Notes: generated by a model from the letters alone, not told the origin. A DNA stretch of 64,000 bases from Microstegium vimineum (GCA_022036555.1 CM039129.1:33076051-33140050); one strand, 5' to 3'; shown: positions 43,780 through 55,861, counted from the stretch's first letter. Numbers and translations are program-made.

Positions 43780-46700
43780 ATGACATCTCCAAGCAAGGAC
43801 CAAGCACAAGGGTCAATTCACACGGAACAAGCCCCAGGGTCTGACCCCACGGAGCACGTACAAGATACCCACCAAACGGGGCAAGGCCTAGGGTCGTCCG
43901 AGCCCATGGAGCAAGTACAAGATACCCACGAAACGGGGCAAGGCCTAGGGTCGTTGTCCGACCCCATGGAGGAAGAAGAAGGGAACCAATCAACTCCGAA
44001 GAACAATTAGAGCCCTAGCGACGACTTCGAGCGTCCCAAAGTGAGGAAGGCTCGAGAACAATTTGAACATGAATTACGCCATGACCCTGATTATGATCCA
44101 GAAGCCGAAGAGGTAATTATATTGTGCCTATTATTATATGATTTTATGTTTCTATTTAATTACATGTATATATATAAACCATCATCATTAAACTCACAAT
44201 GTCTATATTCAAAGGGCATTGACTCAGATGGCAGAGTTAATCTCGCAACATGACGCGGAATGTGCCGAAGACACACCCGAAACGGCCGCGACGATGACTA
44301 CTGAGAGATCAAGGAAAAGGAAGCGAAGCGGTTTCAAATGAGGCGAGAGAGGATTGAACAAGTTTCCAGACGACGTATATGCCATCTTAGAAGTCAGCCT
44401 GACCGGACAACCCACAACTCCTTTGGAGGCCCTAGCCAAGTACCGGAACACAATTGACTTCTGTGTTAGCTAGGGACTTTGTTGACATCACTAACGAGCA
44501 ATGGTCCAGTGTGTCGGAGGATGACAAGACAAGAATTTGGGATAAAATGAAGATGAGGTTCCAGTTTCCTCAAGCCATACCAGAGGCACTGATAAACGAC
44601 TATACATTGAAGCAGTGTGCGATCAGTTTCCAAAACTGGAGGTCCGATTTGAATACCAAGTTTGCTAAGAAAGGGTTGGACCCTACAACAAAGTACAAGA
44701 TTACTAAAGGGCAGTGGGCGGTCTTTCTAGAGTAGAGGGAAGAGGCAGACTTCGTATCGCTGAGCAAAGCCAACTCCACTCTCACTAAAAAGAATAAGTA
44801 CCACCACCGTCTAGACACAGGTAGTTATCAATGTCGGGATCCCAAATGGCAACAAGAAGAGGCTGCACGAAAGGCAAAAGGGTTGCCAACGCTATCCGAA
44901 CAAGTTGGTGAAAGGTCCGCCAATTGGATTCGGGCTCGAAAACCAAAGGAAACCGAGAGCGGTTTGTCCTTTGATGACCCTCAGGTTGAAGAAGTAGCAA
45001 AGAACATCTTTGCGGTGGTAGCCAAGCAGCAGGAAGGTAAATTCAAGCCACGAAGAGAGACAGACATCCTTAGTGAGGGCCTAGGTAACCCCGAGCATCC
45101 TGACCGTGTTCGAGGCGTCTCATATAAAGAAGGATGGAAGGATGAATTCGGCCCTTAGTGGGAAGGTGAGTATAGGAAACGTGATCGATACAAGGAAGAA
45201 ATGACTAGCTATTTAAAGGAGCAGGCTAAGAAAGAGTTCACAGTATATGCAGAAATTGCTAGAAGATCTTCCTGCCGAGTTGATGCAGAAACTAGCGGGT
45301 GCGGTGTCAAATCAACAAATTAGCACTCAGGCACCCCAGATGGAGCTAGTCCTAGTGGTGTCCCAGCAGACTGTTGCCGAGGTACCAAGCAGTGTCGCAT
45401 CTACAGGGAATAAGGTTCAATATCCGGTTGACGACATTGTTACTCCAGTGGCTTGCTCCATAGTCATTAGATATGGCATTAACAATCACCATACAAGGGA
45501 AGTAGCCACGGGCAAAGGGATACGAGGACGCAAGTACCACGGTGCTGACAATCCTGAAGACTACTGCAGAGTTGAAGTATCGACCGTGGTCCAAGGATAT
45601 GAGGATGAGATTTTAGACATCCCCGGTCCCGAGGACATTGAGAAACTCAGACATGCCATAAACAATGTCATTCTTTGGCCTCGGCGGGACATCCAGCTTA
45701 GGGAGCCTCCACCGTCCATGCAAGAGATAGCAGTTGAGGAGTCATCAGGACCTATTGATCGTCTCCCGAACTCACCACCATCACGAATCCATTCTATTTC
45801 GAGCCCACCTCCGTCACCTCCGCCACAGTGGTCACCTCCTCCACAGTTAGCACCATCTTCGCCACAAACATCACCTCCGCCACCTCCGCCACCTCCGCCA
45901 CCTCCACCACAAAAATTCACACCTTCCCCACAACCCAAAGATCCTAAAAAAACATCGGATCCACCTCCGCCACCAAAGAAGAAGTTTCCGGTGCACAAGT
46001 TGATTTCCCCCTTCGAGCCAAAGAATAAAACAGCTGGCACGGCCAAAATTTTGAAAGGACTTGGGACAAAGCACACAAGTGAAGTCCTCGACTTGTCTGA
46101 GCTCAGGAAGTCAGCGCAGCCGGTGCCTAAGGTAATTCCCTGCAAATTCAAGGTGCCAACTTGGGAAGACTATAAGTCTGTGCCTTAAAACTTTGTGGCG
46201 GGAAAGCCTCTACTGAGCTGGGAGAAACTCCAAAAGGTCCCAAAAAATGTAAAAAGGTTGCATGACTGGTACATGAGAGCCGCTTCTACGGGCATTCACA
46301 CCATCAATGTGTCTATACCACATAATGCATTTAAATGTGATCATAATCTGTGCGTGATTAGCTTTGAAGACATTTGGTTGATGATGAACCTCGAGAGACT
46401 AGACGTACAGATCATAACAACATTTGCATTGTAAGTGTTAGATAGTTACACATGCATTGTAGTTGCATCAATGTTCAATATCTGACATGCATTGTAGTTG
46501 CAAATATTCAATATCTGACATTCATGTGCCTTGTAGAATGCTATTTGATGAGCAGGAGCAGACTTACGGTCACAATATCGATTATTTTGCCGAGGAAAGG
46601 ATTGCATATGTGAACCCAATTGATATATGCGAAGAAAGGCACACCTTCAGAATCGGGGAAAACAACGACGATTTATTGGGCTAAGGTGAAGCACGAGCCA

Positions 46701-47578
46701 CAAAAAAGAAACATTTGCAGTTTAAATTTGAAGCCAAGTACGCCTTCTACATTTCAAAGTTTGTGAATAAGTATCAAGACAGGAAATCGATAGTGACACC
46801 GTATAACTTTGGGTAAGTATATGAGTTTGGGTAGTGACACTGTATAACTTTGGGTGATCAAACTACATAATTTCAATGCACAAATGTAACATGAATTTGA
46901 TTCATGCAGGGACCACTGGATCTACGTCGTCATTTATCCTAGAAAAGGAAGGGTGCTGGTACTAGACTCCGCAAATTATCCGATATCAACCTATGCACAT
47001 TTCATTGAGATGCTAGAGATGTAAGTCGAGATATGCATGTATACTTTTGCATTATCAGATTTTAAGAATAATTAACATGGTGATTGTATTCGAGTTCCTA
47101 GGGCATGGCGGTTTTATAAAATCCACGGTGGAATGATTGATGACAAGAAAAAAGAAAAGAAGCCATTGGATGTTATATATGACTGGCCGGTAAGTATGAA
47201 AACTTACTCTTATTAATACAGATTATACATGTACTATGTGTATATACTACGTGTGCGAGCATCTATAAATAACCACTTTTCTGTTTTATAGTGCCACAAG
47301 CAACCAGCAGGATCTGTCCTCTGTAGATACTACGTATGCGAGCACATGAGAGGAGGAGACACAAAAACAAGAAGAAACCTTCCAAGAAAAAAGCCAAGGC
47401 GACAAGCATCAACGAAAAGATATTGTACAACATAGTTGAGGACGTGTGTCTTTTCCTCATCAAACATGTCATCTCAAGTGTAGGGAAATATCATGATTAT
47501 GATAGTGAATTAGCCAAGCCAGAGTACGAAGGGCTAACAGAGGTTTATAGCCTAAAACTTACTCGGTCTGGTTTTTAG
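43780..47578 (+). pseudogene. tnpA: tnpA-like gene (Transposase_24 + proline-rich region + Ulp1 protease), decayed
   Basis: The ATG at 43780 opens an exon with two copies of VQDTHxTGQGLGS; a TAG at 44008 interrupts it. The Transposase_24-like part spans about 44460-45160 (DFVDITNEQWSSVSEDDK, FAKKGLDPTTKYKITKGQW, ETDILSEGLGNPEHPDRVRG). A long frame (45247-46188) carries a proline-rich tract (about 45800-45910) and the conserved SWEKLQKVPKNVKRLHDWY block just after. The Ulp1 domain lies in several exons: DHWIYVVIYP (histidine, about 46912), VLVLDSANYP (aspartate, about 46955) and HKQPAGSVLCRYYVCEHM (glutamine and cysteine, about 47290-47350). Stops at 44338, 44733, 45156, 46186 and 46682 and frameshifts break it. 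Family members bind the element's subterminal repeats. Confidence 0.85.
46910..47352 (+). pseudogene. Ulp1/C48 protease domain of the + strand tnpA
   Basis: Across two introns the catalytic His (DHWI), Asp (LDSAN), Gln and Cys (QPAGSVLC, spacing of seven) are all recognisable in this copy, better kept than in the 12287-12897 relative. Exons are about 46911-47021, 47099-47190 and 47292-47350 with GT-AG borders. The domain is the standard SUMO-protease fold fused to many grass tnpA proteins. Confidence 0.75.
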
Positions 47579-48017
47579 AGGACATGTCCAAACTCTTGAT
47601 GTATATACACTTGTAACTTTATGTGTGTGAGTGTGAGAGTCATGTATATAATGTGTCATACACTTGTAATTTTTATGCGAGCATGAAACTTTGAAGTAAT
47701 AAATGTATGTATGAGATATTTAAATTACATGTTGCTATATATTGAATAGGGTTTAGTAGTTTCAATAACAATATATTTGTATATACTAAATAATACAATA
47801 ATATATATATATATATTAAAAATATAAAATCTAAAAATCATTTCCCCAGGTGGTTCTCTTAGTGAACCGCCTATGTAAATGGGTTTCTATTGGCGGTTCA
47901 CAAGCAACCGCCTGTAGAAATGACCCATTTCTACTGGCCTCCAGCGTAGGGTAGTGCTGGAAAACGCCTGTGAAAATGGGTTCCGAACGGCCTGTATAGG
48001 TCGGTTTTGTACTAGTG

Positions 48018-48383
48018 TTAGCCATTCAGGCCGCGACGTGCGCCCGGATGTCCGCGTCCGTGTGCGCCGCCACCGCGCGCCCCACGGGTGTCATGGCCTC
48101 GCGCCAGCAGATCCGGTGCGGTGACCGCCTCCGTGACGATGGCGTAGATTGTGTTCCCGAAGTACTCTGGCGGCAGCTGAGGGCGGAGGCATGTGCGGTT
48201 GTTGATTGTGGTGCGGTAAGAGGTTGTTTGGTAAGGCGACAGGCGGCGTGCGCGGGTGACACAGCGCCACACTAGCGAGCTCAGCGCCTAGAACTTGGTG
48301 GATTTGGCCGCGCCTTGCGGTCCCCGACAGCCAGGAGCTCCTGCCGCGCCCACTCCTTGAGCGCCTCCAGGATGTTGGTCGAG
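48018..48383 (-). pseudogene. BAHD (HXXXD) acyltransferase gene fragment
   Basis: On the - strand the peptide pieces EALKEWARQELLA, RRLSPYQTTSYRTTINNRTCLRPQLP and PEYFGNTIYAIVTEAVTA match the C-terminal half of plant BAHD acyltransferases (NxRxRLRPPLPxxYFGN motif), followed by VGRAVAAHTDADIRAHVAAW. The catalytic HXXXD region and the DFGWG end are absent, and the frame shifts at least twice. Intact enzymes transfer acyl groups from CoA to alcohols or amines. The fragment abuts the right terminus of the CACTA element on one side and an LTR fragment on the other, so it may be a remnant of the insertion target or have been carried in by a repeat. Confidence 0.75.
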
Positions 48384-50706
48384 AAATGCAGATATGTTCT
48401 AACTAGATATGTTTGTATGGTTTGCATGTTTGTTCAAATGCTTTTGTGGTGTTTATGATCTTGTCCAATTGATGAGATCTGCGTTGGAGATGAAGAAGAA
48501 GTTGGAGTTTTGGAAGATCTTTGAAGACTAGAACAATTTAAAGATTTGGGTTTAAGGCAAGTATTACATGAGATTATCCTTATTGTCCTAATCACTATAA
48601 TCACTCATTCATCATATGCATGTGTTTCCTTTGATATCCTATAATTAAGATTATATTCTAGTTTTGTACCTTATAACTTGACACCCTGTGAATTTATGCA
48701 TTGGGTGATCAAAGCTAGTGCTCTTGTAGAATAATTATGATCATGTAACATTGACTAATTTTGTATGAAACAAACAATAAAAGATGTTTTTTAGCAACAA
48801 AGAATAAGGTAATCTAGAGTACAATTTTTGAGATATTCTAGAACCCTCTGTAAGCGATCACCTGAGACTTAAAGCACAACCATAGGGGCTACATGTCTCT
48901 AGCACTACTACACAAAACATTAACCGTGACGGTTAAAAAGGATTAACCATGGCGGTTTTTTCAACTACCACGGATCAATGGTCACGGTTAATCGATGTGG
49001 CGGTTGAAAAAAACCGCCACGATTAATCCTTTTAAAAAACAAAAAAAGCCAAGATCCACGCCTGTCTGGATCTGGGCCACGCCGTGGCAATGTGGGAGTC
49101 GCGCCGCCGGGAGGTCGCTCGTCCCCGCCTCGCGCGTCGGTCCGCCGCCGCCTCGCCCGTCGCGCCGCCCCCGCCTCGCGCCGTCCCGGTCTATCGTGTC
49201 CTCGCCCCCATCGCGCGCTGCCCCCGCCTCATAGGGAGAGGGCAAAGGGCGGCGACGTGCCGTGGAGGAGGGGGAGGGGCCGGAGACGGAGAGGAGGGGG
49301 GAGGGAGGCCACCGACGATGGTGAGGGAGGGGAGGGAAGCCTCATGCCGCCAGCCCCGCCCCGCGCAAGCCATCTCGCGCCGCCCAACGCGCGACTGGCC
49401 CCGCCAGCGCCGCCCACGCGCCGCCGTCGTGCGGCCCTCCACCGCTCGCGCCGTCCATTGTAGAGGTGGGAGACAAGGGAGCGCGAGGGAGGGAGACGAG
49501 GGAGCGAGGGAGGTAGACGGGGGAGGGAGAGAGAGAGCCGGTGGCTGAGGGGGAGGGAGAGGGTGGAGGAGAAGAAACCTAAGTTCTGTATATATACTAG
49601 CCCGATAAGATAGAATGGGCCATGATTTCATGGGTCTCACTGGTCCTCATCCAATTAACCGCGGCGGTCACATCAAAATAACCGCCTCCGAAAATTGATT
49701 TTGCGAGGCAGTTGGATGTGACCGCCACGGTTAATCCCGACATTAACCGTGATGGTTTATAGGTTTAACCGCCACGGTTAATAATTTCCATGTGCTATGC
49801 AAAATAAATTATGTAGTAGTGTAGCTTTAACTTAGTACCAGGATCTTTTCCACTTGTTAGTGGTTACACAAAAGGGCGCATTAGACTCTTGACGAGATGG
49901 GTGTCCATGAACTACACTACACCCAGCTCATGTTCAAATGTGTATAGTCAGCGCGTTACCATTCAGAAGGGGGGATCTACATTCCTTTGCCATTCATAGC
50001 AGCCCTAACTGGTTAGACAGACCATCAAAAAAAATTATAATGTACCCTGCTCGCTCACCTTGGAAGTGTTTTGGGACTAGCTATCCCGAGCATATGGGCA
50101 ACACGACTCATGGATAAAGTTGTGCAACCTTTGCAAAGTGTTTAAAACTAGTATATCAACCGTGCTCATGGTTACGAGTGGCCTAGAATTCTTATGGAAC
50201 ATAATGACTTTAATCGTTTATTACTTGTTTTTTTATTCATTGCAACATGTTCACTTGATCATATGGTTATTGGGGTATTGATATTATTGATGCTATCCTT
50301 ATACTAAAATTGAGATAACATAAAAGCTTATGTAGTTAAACTAGTGTCATACCTTTTGAGCCTCATGAACCCCATGTTATATTGCTAAGTACAATATGTA
50401 GTTACGTTTGATTTACTTTTCATTATTTGGATAAAAATCCCGGATGTGTACTAGATTGCAAGAGTTTGGAGAAGTTAGGCTTGTGATTAACTAGTCAGTT
50501 GTGTCCCTATGAACTAGAGTCTTCACCAGAAGATCGGAAATGTCTTTCCGATGTTTGCTATCTAAAGGTTATTTCTTGACCTTATATGTATGTATTTAAG
50601 TATTGTCCTTTGATATTACCTTTTTCTGTGGATATATGTAAGAATTGACATCCTAGGCTCACATGTGTTGTATATCTAGTTTTGTCTTTAAAACCGGATG
50701 TGACAC
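48384..50706 (+). mobile_element. 5'-truncated LTR, relative of the 17327-20213 family
   Basis: The 3' end AAACCGGATGTGACA and the block 50040-50190 (GGGCAACACGACTCATGG, GTGCTCATGGTTACGAG) align with the end and with 19560-19720 of the nested solo LTR. 48560-48660 (CATGAGATTATCCTTATTG) aligns with 19040-19090. The first roughly 1.5 kb of the family are missing. It is interrupted by a CACTA element at 48903-49821. No coding domain. Confidence 0.78.
48903..49821. mobile_element. non-autonomous CACTA element, 919 bp, GC-rich core
   Basis: It begins CACTACTACACAAAAC and ends AATTATGTAGTAGTG, inverted complements over the first ten bases, flanked by TAG on both sides (48900-48902, 49822-49824). 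Subterminal repeats of TTAACCGTGACGGTT type occur at 48917-49030 and 49655-49790. The core (49060-49570) is very GC-rich; its arginine/proline/alanine-rich ORFs on both strands look like composition effects or captured leader sequence. No transposase. Confidence 0.92.
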
Positions 50707-50847
50707 TTAAGTATAACCACCTTTGCAATTGGATTTCAATAGGTGGTTGCTTCCTCTTCATGTAGATAGGCACTTCCCAAAAATAGACACAAAAGACAAC
50801 CACCCTTAAAATGATTTTTTCTAGTAAAGGTTGCTCTCCGGTCAATA
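50707..50847. other. short remnant with inverted AACCACC words
   Basis: TATAACCACCTTTGCAATTGG and AAGACAACCACCCTTAAAATG-type words suggest a subterminal stretch of yet another DNA element. No termini are found. Confidence 0.3.
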
Positions 50848-51299
50848 CACTAGTACAAAACAGGCTTTTAATCCACATTGAAATTTACCTTTAGTCTCAA
50901 TGACAATTGGAACCGGGACTAAAGTCCCATTAGTCCCGGTTCCAAGTTTTATAGACTTCGAATGACATTTAGTCCCGGTTGGTATTACCAACTGGGACTA
51001 AAGGTCCCTTCGACAGCTAGGTTCAAAAGGAAAGTGTCCCATCTATTGTCACACGTGTTGCGTAGGTGAGGTAGTAAGCTACACCTGAGGTAGTGCATGA
51101 GGTCTTGAGTTCGAATCTCGTGGAGCACAGTGTGGGAGGAATTATTTATTTTTAAGCTAGAAACCTCAACCGGGACTAAAGGATATGATAACACCCTTTA
51201 GATCCGGAACATAGTCCCGGTTGGGAAACCGGGACTTTCAACCGGGACTAAAAGGTCTTCCCAACCATACCGGGACTAAAACCCATTTTTGTACTAGTG
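50848..51299. mobile_element. complete CACTA-type MITE with TAGTCCCGG repeats, 452 bp
   Basis: The termini CACTAGTACAAAACAGG and TTTTTGTACTAGTG are inverted complements, flanked by ATA on both sides (50845-50847, 51300-51302). Subterminal repeats ACCGGGACTAAA / TTTAGTCCCGGTT fill both arms. The centre (about 51040-51140) contains the same tRNA-like segment (GAGTTCGAATCTC) as the fragment at 10395-10475, so this is the intact form of the element that begins at 8934. Confidence 0.93.
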
Positions 51300-51302
51300 A
51301 TA

Positions 51303-51849
51303 GAGAGGCAGAGGCTAGTATAGAATGTCTAGATCTAGAAATAAAAATGATGAGGCTCCAAAAATTCATTTTTACAGTGTTTATTCAAACGATTAATAAT
51401 GTTACCAATCACATGTCTGCTATTAAATAGGGTTTGCTTGATGACGGTAAATGAAAATCTCGAGTTATAAAACTACAGCAGGGAGATAGTTTACCTACCA
51501 AATAAATAGGGAATACAGACACATGTGGCACGAAACCACTTTACCCAAATTATTTCATAGCACTGGGATGCGTCAAGAATAGAGGCTCATCCGGTATATA
51601 ATACTAAGTCTGTCTAGAAAAATGTATTATTGTCAGGTGCATGCCGGGCCATGAGTACTAACTGATGAGCTATGATGACAACTACAGTCTGTACAGTCTA
51701 CAATCCACAACTTAAAGACCAAAAAAGAACCTCCATGGCTTAGCAGGCTACCATGCGCGAACAGAGAATGTAGCCAAACAAACAGAACATCCACCAAGCC
51801 AAGATAGCAAGTGAAAACCCAGATGGTCCAACAAGAAAGCACAGCTCTC
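51303..51849. other. unassigned sequence
   Basis: No gene or repeat is recognised. It may include the far 3' flank of the gene copy that follows, but it does not match the flank of the second copy. Confidence 0.3.
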
Positions 51850-52788
51850 TATAACAGATAGTTGTGCCTTGTACAGCAAACACCATTTAACCAGAATTAT
51901 TAGGATCAAATAGCTAGATAGATAGATTATTGTTATCATAATTAACCAAAAACTCGATGCAGCTAGAGAAGTTGCAAAATCAACAACAGAAGGGTATGCA
52001 GAAATTGAAACACAATGCTAGACACAAGTAATTGCTGGAGACTATGGGAGCCAAATAACATCACGAGGTTTCTCCCAGCATGTTCATTTCCGAGCTGTGA
52101 TGGCTGTTCTTTCGAGTCACATGCTTGAGATGTTGATACCCAGCAGGGATGTCGCATCAGGTGTTGTGGGTGGAAACATGCTGCTCTCCTAGTCTTCCCT
52201 TGCTTTCTGCTGAAGCCGAGACAACATTTTTGATGCGGCAGAGTCTCGTGCCTTATGAGGTGTGACCTTCATATCACCATCTGCACTCAAGTTGAAACCT
52301 GGGCCCGAAAGGTGGACACTAGCCTGGTACGTATCTGCCAATATAGGAGTACAAACTGTAAAAGATCGAACACTTAGGAATTAAAAGCTCTGATAAAGTT
52401 TGCCCGAGCAGCCAAGCTGGAGGAAAAAGAGGTTCCTATTATAATTACGTGCAGACATTTGACAAATTCAAATTGTTATTAGGATGCATATGTTCTAAGA
52501 TGATGCATATATATCGTATGATATAAGAACTACTTGTGTAAACACCTATTGGAGTTAGACTTTATAGATAGCTTTATATGCTAATTGCCGCCCACTATAT
52601 GTGTGTTAGTTTTACAGTGCAGGAACAGCAGATTGTGAAGCCTAAATCTTACTGCATTAATCTGATGCCTATTTGGTCCATCGACTCCGTGCTATGACAT
52701 AAAGGAACTTGGCAAATCAGTGATTATGAACCACATACCACTGGTATCGGAAGGAAGTACTCTGTATCTTGGAAGAATCCAGTTGCTC
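51850..52788 (-). pseudogene. copy 1 of a dsRNA-binding-like host gene, 3' part only
   Basis: The last coding exon is 52189-52334 (stop TAG at 52189), the same 146-base length as in copy 2, encoding YQASVHLSGPGFNLSADG and then TPHKARDSAASKML. The exon before it starts at 52739 and is cut after 50 bases, at 52788, where CACTA-type sequence begins. Introns and 3' flank align with 61630-62555 over their length. The encoded pattern of a substrate-contacting strand followed by an ARDSAA helix resembles the end of a double-stranded RNA-binding domain. All upstream exons are missing, so this is a truncated duplicate. Confidence 0.75.
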
Positions 52789-53214
52789 GGGCAGAAAAAC
52801 TCTCGGCAAAAAAACAATTGGCAAAAAGATCCTTTGCCGAGAGTTATTTATCGGGCACTCGGCAAAGCCTCTGCCGAGGGCTTTTCCGACTCTCGGCAGA
52901 GAAAAGTAACGAGACGGCGTCTTCCATCGCCGTCCGTCCTCGCAGTTGATGTGCCAAGAGCCCTCTGACAAGGCTCTCAGCAAATCATACATTTTTTTTT
53001 AAAAAAAATTCTTTGCCGAGAGTCCTCCTCCAGGCTCTCGGCAATCCTGGGAACCTGGCTATAGAATGACCTCTGTTTGGCACCTTTGCCGGGCTCTCGG
53101 CAAAGGGGTCATTCCCAGGTATGCCGAGAGAGGCTCTCGGCAAAGGGGTCATTTTTTCCCCTTTGCTAAGAGCTACCCTCGGCAAAGCGATCATAAACCC
53201 TATTTTTTATAATT

Positions 53215-53500
53215 TTTTCATTTTTCACTACAATATACCACATATATCATATCCATCACATATACCTCATGTCCATCACATATATCACACATTCATCACA
53301 TATATCACACATTTCATCATATATATCTCACATTCATCATATATATCTCACATTCAACACTTATATCACAAACAACACCTGCAAGTGACATACACAAGTC
53401 CACAAGTCCATCCAAAGTCCATACACAAGTGCACAAGTCCACAAGTCCGTCCACAAGTTCACAAAAACATCTACAAGTTCATATCAAGTCCAACAAACGA
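53215..53500. repeat. tandem CACATATATCACACATTCAT-type repeats
   Basis: About ten drifting units of roughly 20-24 bases containing CATCACATATATCACA or CATATATATCTCACATT run from 53225 to 53370, followed by CAAGTCCACAAGTCC-type units to 53480. They lie between the tnpA 3' end and the left subterminal array. Confidence 0.75.
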
Positions 53501-53699
53501 ACCACAGAGATAAAGACAACTACTGTCAAACTACTCAACCACTCCAAGCACCCCTCTGAGACGGCGACGTATTGACCTGCATCGTTCTGGGTGCGTCCAA
53601 CGGAAGATGCGGACCATTCGAACACAACGATATAGGCTGCACAAATACAAACACGTTGGATGTGTCAAACAAGGAATCCAATATAAATAGAAAAGATTT

Positions 53700-55735
53700 G
53701 AATGTCGGCTTGACCCTTAAGCAAGTGTAGTCTACTTACAGGAGTGCCAAGCCCGATCGGTGAAGGTACAGATAGAGGTGGCGGTGGAGAGGGCGGAGGA
53801 CCGTACCCCGAGTGTTGCCCAAGCCCTTGAATGTACGAGAGCATGGATGCCATATGCTCCTGCGTCCTTTGCAGCTCCTGTTGCTGTATAAGTAGAAGGG
53901 CCTCGCGCTCGGCTTCCTTGGCCTCGCGCTCGGCATCCTTAGCCGCCTGCGTCTGCCGATCGGCCTCCCTTTGGGCATCCATAGCCACAATTTGGGCCTG
54001 CAACATTTCACCAATTGGTTAAATAATATAAAAGTAAGATATGCAACAACTCAGATGCTATACTAAGCTGAGAAAAAACATGAATCACCTGGAGTGACAG
54101 AATATGTTGCTGTGAGGCTTCTAGCCTTGGGCGTATAGGAATGCTAGAGTCGTTGCTCCGAGCCCGGAGCTGAGAGAGGGAGGGAGTAGACGTCGGGTCG
54201 ATGACGCCGTCACCAAGATAGTACCGCCCATGCTTCTTGCCACCTCCAATCCTCATCACGATCTCTGGATCTAGGTCCTGAGAGCCCGGGTCATAGTCCT
54301 GTCCATAATTAGACCTTGCCGCAGAGGTGTACTCGGTGATGCGGGCGTAGGCGGTAGGGCTGCAGTACGCAGAGGGTGGTGCGTCCGCGCTGTAGGAGAT
54401 GTTGGATGTCGCCATCCCCATTTTGGACAAAGCAAATGCCTGGAAGGTGTTGCACGACGCGCCCCCATGTGAATCCGACTGCGAGATAGACATCAGGAAG
54501 ATTAGAAATCATATGAAATTGAATGTCGAAATTAAAACAATGGATTGAATTACCCACACTTTGCCGAATGAGGCGAGGTTGCGGTTGCCTTGATGGTGCG
54601 ATGCCCCTCCCATCTCTAAACGCAGCAACCGGGAGCCTCGTGCGTTGCAACCCACTCGTCGAAGCACCAATTGTCCACAATCGCCCGCCAACACTCGGGA
54701 TAATTGGCGCACCACCAGGGACACATCTACACATCATCAGTTATTTGCATATTGCATGAAAAATAAATATTAATATTGTTTATCTACCTTCGTGTATTGG
54801 TCATGTGTAAGCCTCCTGTCTCGTGCATCGTTCTTTTTAAGAGCTTCTCCGAGCTCGGACCTATGGTAGTTGACAATGGCTTGGATCCTTCACTCGTAAT
54901 GGGTGTCCACTACGAGCTTTTTGCATGCTTTCAAAAGCACCGCATCCGCCCTATCCTCAAATCCCTCCTCGCATTTGAAATAAAGCTGGATAGAGACACA
55001 TATGTCTAGAGAATCATTTGAAGACAAAGACAATGAATTGAGCAAAGTGGTCCGAAGAACACTTACCTAAAAGTCATGCTTCACCCACGCCTTCTTGTTT
55101 CCATCTATGTTGTCGGGGGCGCGGGCGTAGTGCTCGAAGGTGTAGGCTGGCTCATTCTTCTCGGCAAACTCAACCAAGCCAGGGAAGTGCGTCTTGCACA
55201 AAAGACCGAGGATGCCATTGATATGACGCACTTCAGCAGTAACACCCAACACAAGCGTCCAGTTCCTGCATAAGTGATTGAGAACACATTAGTTTCGACT
55301 TTCATTTTGCAACATATCATAAGAGCAAGTATTGAAAACACATAAATTTACTTACTTTTGACCTTCAGGACGAATCACCGGGCGCCGTGCAAACACTGGG
55401 GGAGAAGGGAGGACCGCGAGACCTCGCAGGTACGGAGGTTTTCGAGTAGAGGAACTTGCAGGCTGCCTATCGTCTCTGTCCTGCTCCTGCCCGTCGTCGT
55501 CCTCGTCCTCGTCCTCCTACTGCGGCTGCTGCTCCTGCCCGTCGTCGTCGCTGTCCTCGTCCTCGTCCTCCTGCTTCTGTTGGGGCTCCTCCGCGACCTC
55601 CTCCTCCACCGGCGTGGGAGGACGAGGAGGGTGTCTCCTCCTACGACCCCTGTTGGTCCCGGTCGACGACTCCCCCTCCATGGGACGTGACCTCGCGTAG
55701 ACCGAGCTCACGTTCCTCTGAAGTCCTCCCACCAT
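53700..55735 (-). pseudogene. tnpA: tnpA-like gene of the third CACTA element (Transposase_24 type)
   Basis: Exons read on the - strand: 55356-55735 (start ATG at 55735; acidic, EDEDEDSDDDGQEQ), about 55067-55265 (CKTHFPGLVEFAEKN, HYARAPDNIDGNKKAWVK), about 54790-55010 (ACKKLVVDTHYEG, NYHRSELGEALKKN), about 54540-54730, about 54100-54480 (SDSHGGASCNTFQAFAL; DPEIVMRIGGGKKHGRYY) and about 53740-54005 (coiled-coil of ADRQTQAAKDAEREAKEAER type, then a proline/serine tail). This is the Ptta/En/Spm Transposase_24 plan. There is no Ulp1 domain in this copy. A TAG at 55517 interrupts exon 1, and some junctions are uncertain. It is expected to bind the TTTGCCGAGAG repeats. Confidence 0.78.
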
Positions 55736-55861
55736 ATTTTCTCAGTCACTTGCAATTGGAAATAATAAACAATAGATAATTAGTAAATAATTAGTTTAAT
55801 TAACAAGAAATTAAAAATAGACACGAGATAAACAACATATATTTAGTAAATATTACATGTT

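Larger units (their letters stand above)
42485..48017 (+). mobile_element. CACTA element (tnpA-bearing part), right terminus CACTAGTACAAAACC
   Basis: The right terminus TTTTGTACTAGTG ends at 48017. Subterminal repeats TTTCTACAGGCGGTT and AACCGCCTGTAGAAATG lie at 47840-47990, and a matching array lies at 42505-42610. The left array starts TCTGCAAAATGATTTCTACAG, but the CACTAGT terminus itself is not there, so either this is a damaged left end or the array is internal and the element extends left to include the tnp2 fragment at 40776-41852. I favour the second reading because of the tnp2-tnpA order, but cannot prove it. tnpA lies on the + strand within. Confidence 0.75.

Noticed and set aside
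49084..49640. ORFs of up to 154 codons in the GC-rich block
   Set aside because: They lie inside a non-autonomous CACTA element, occur on both strands and have biased composition only.
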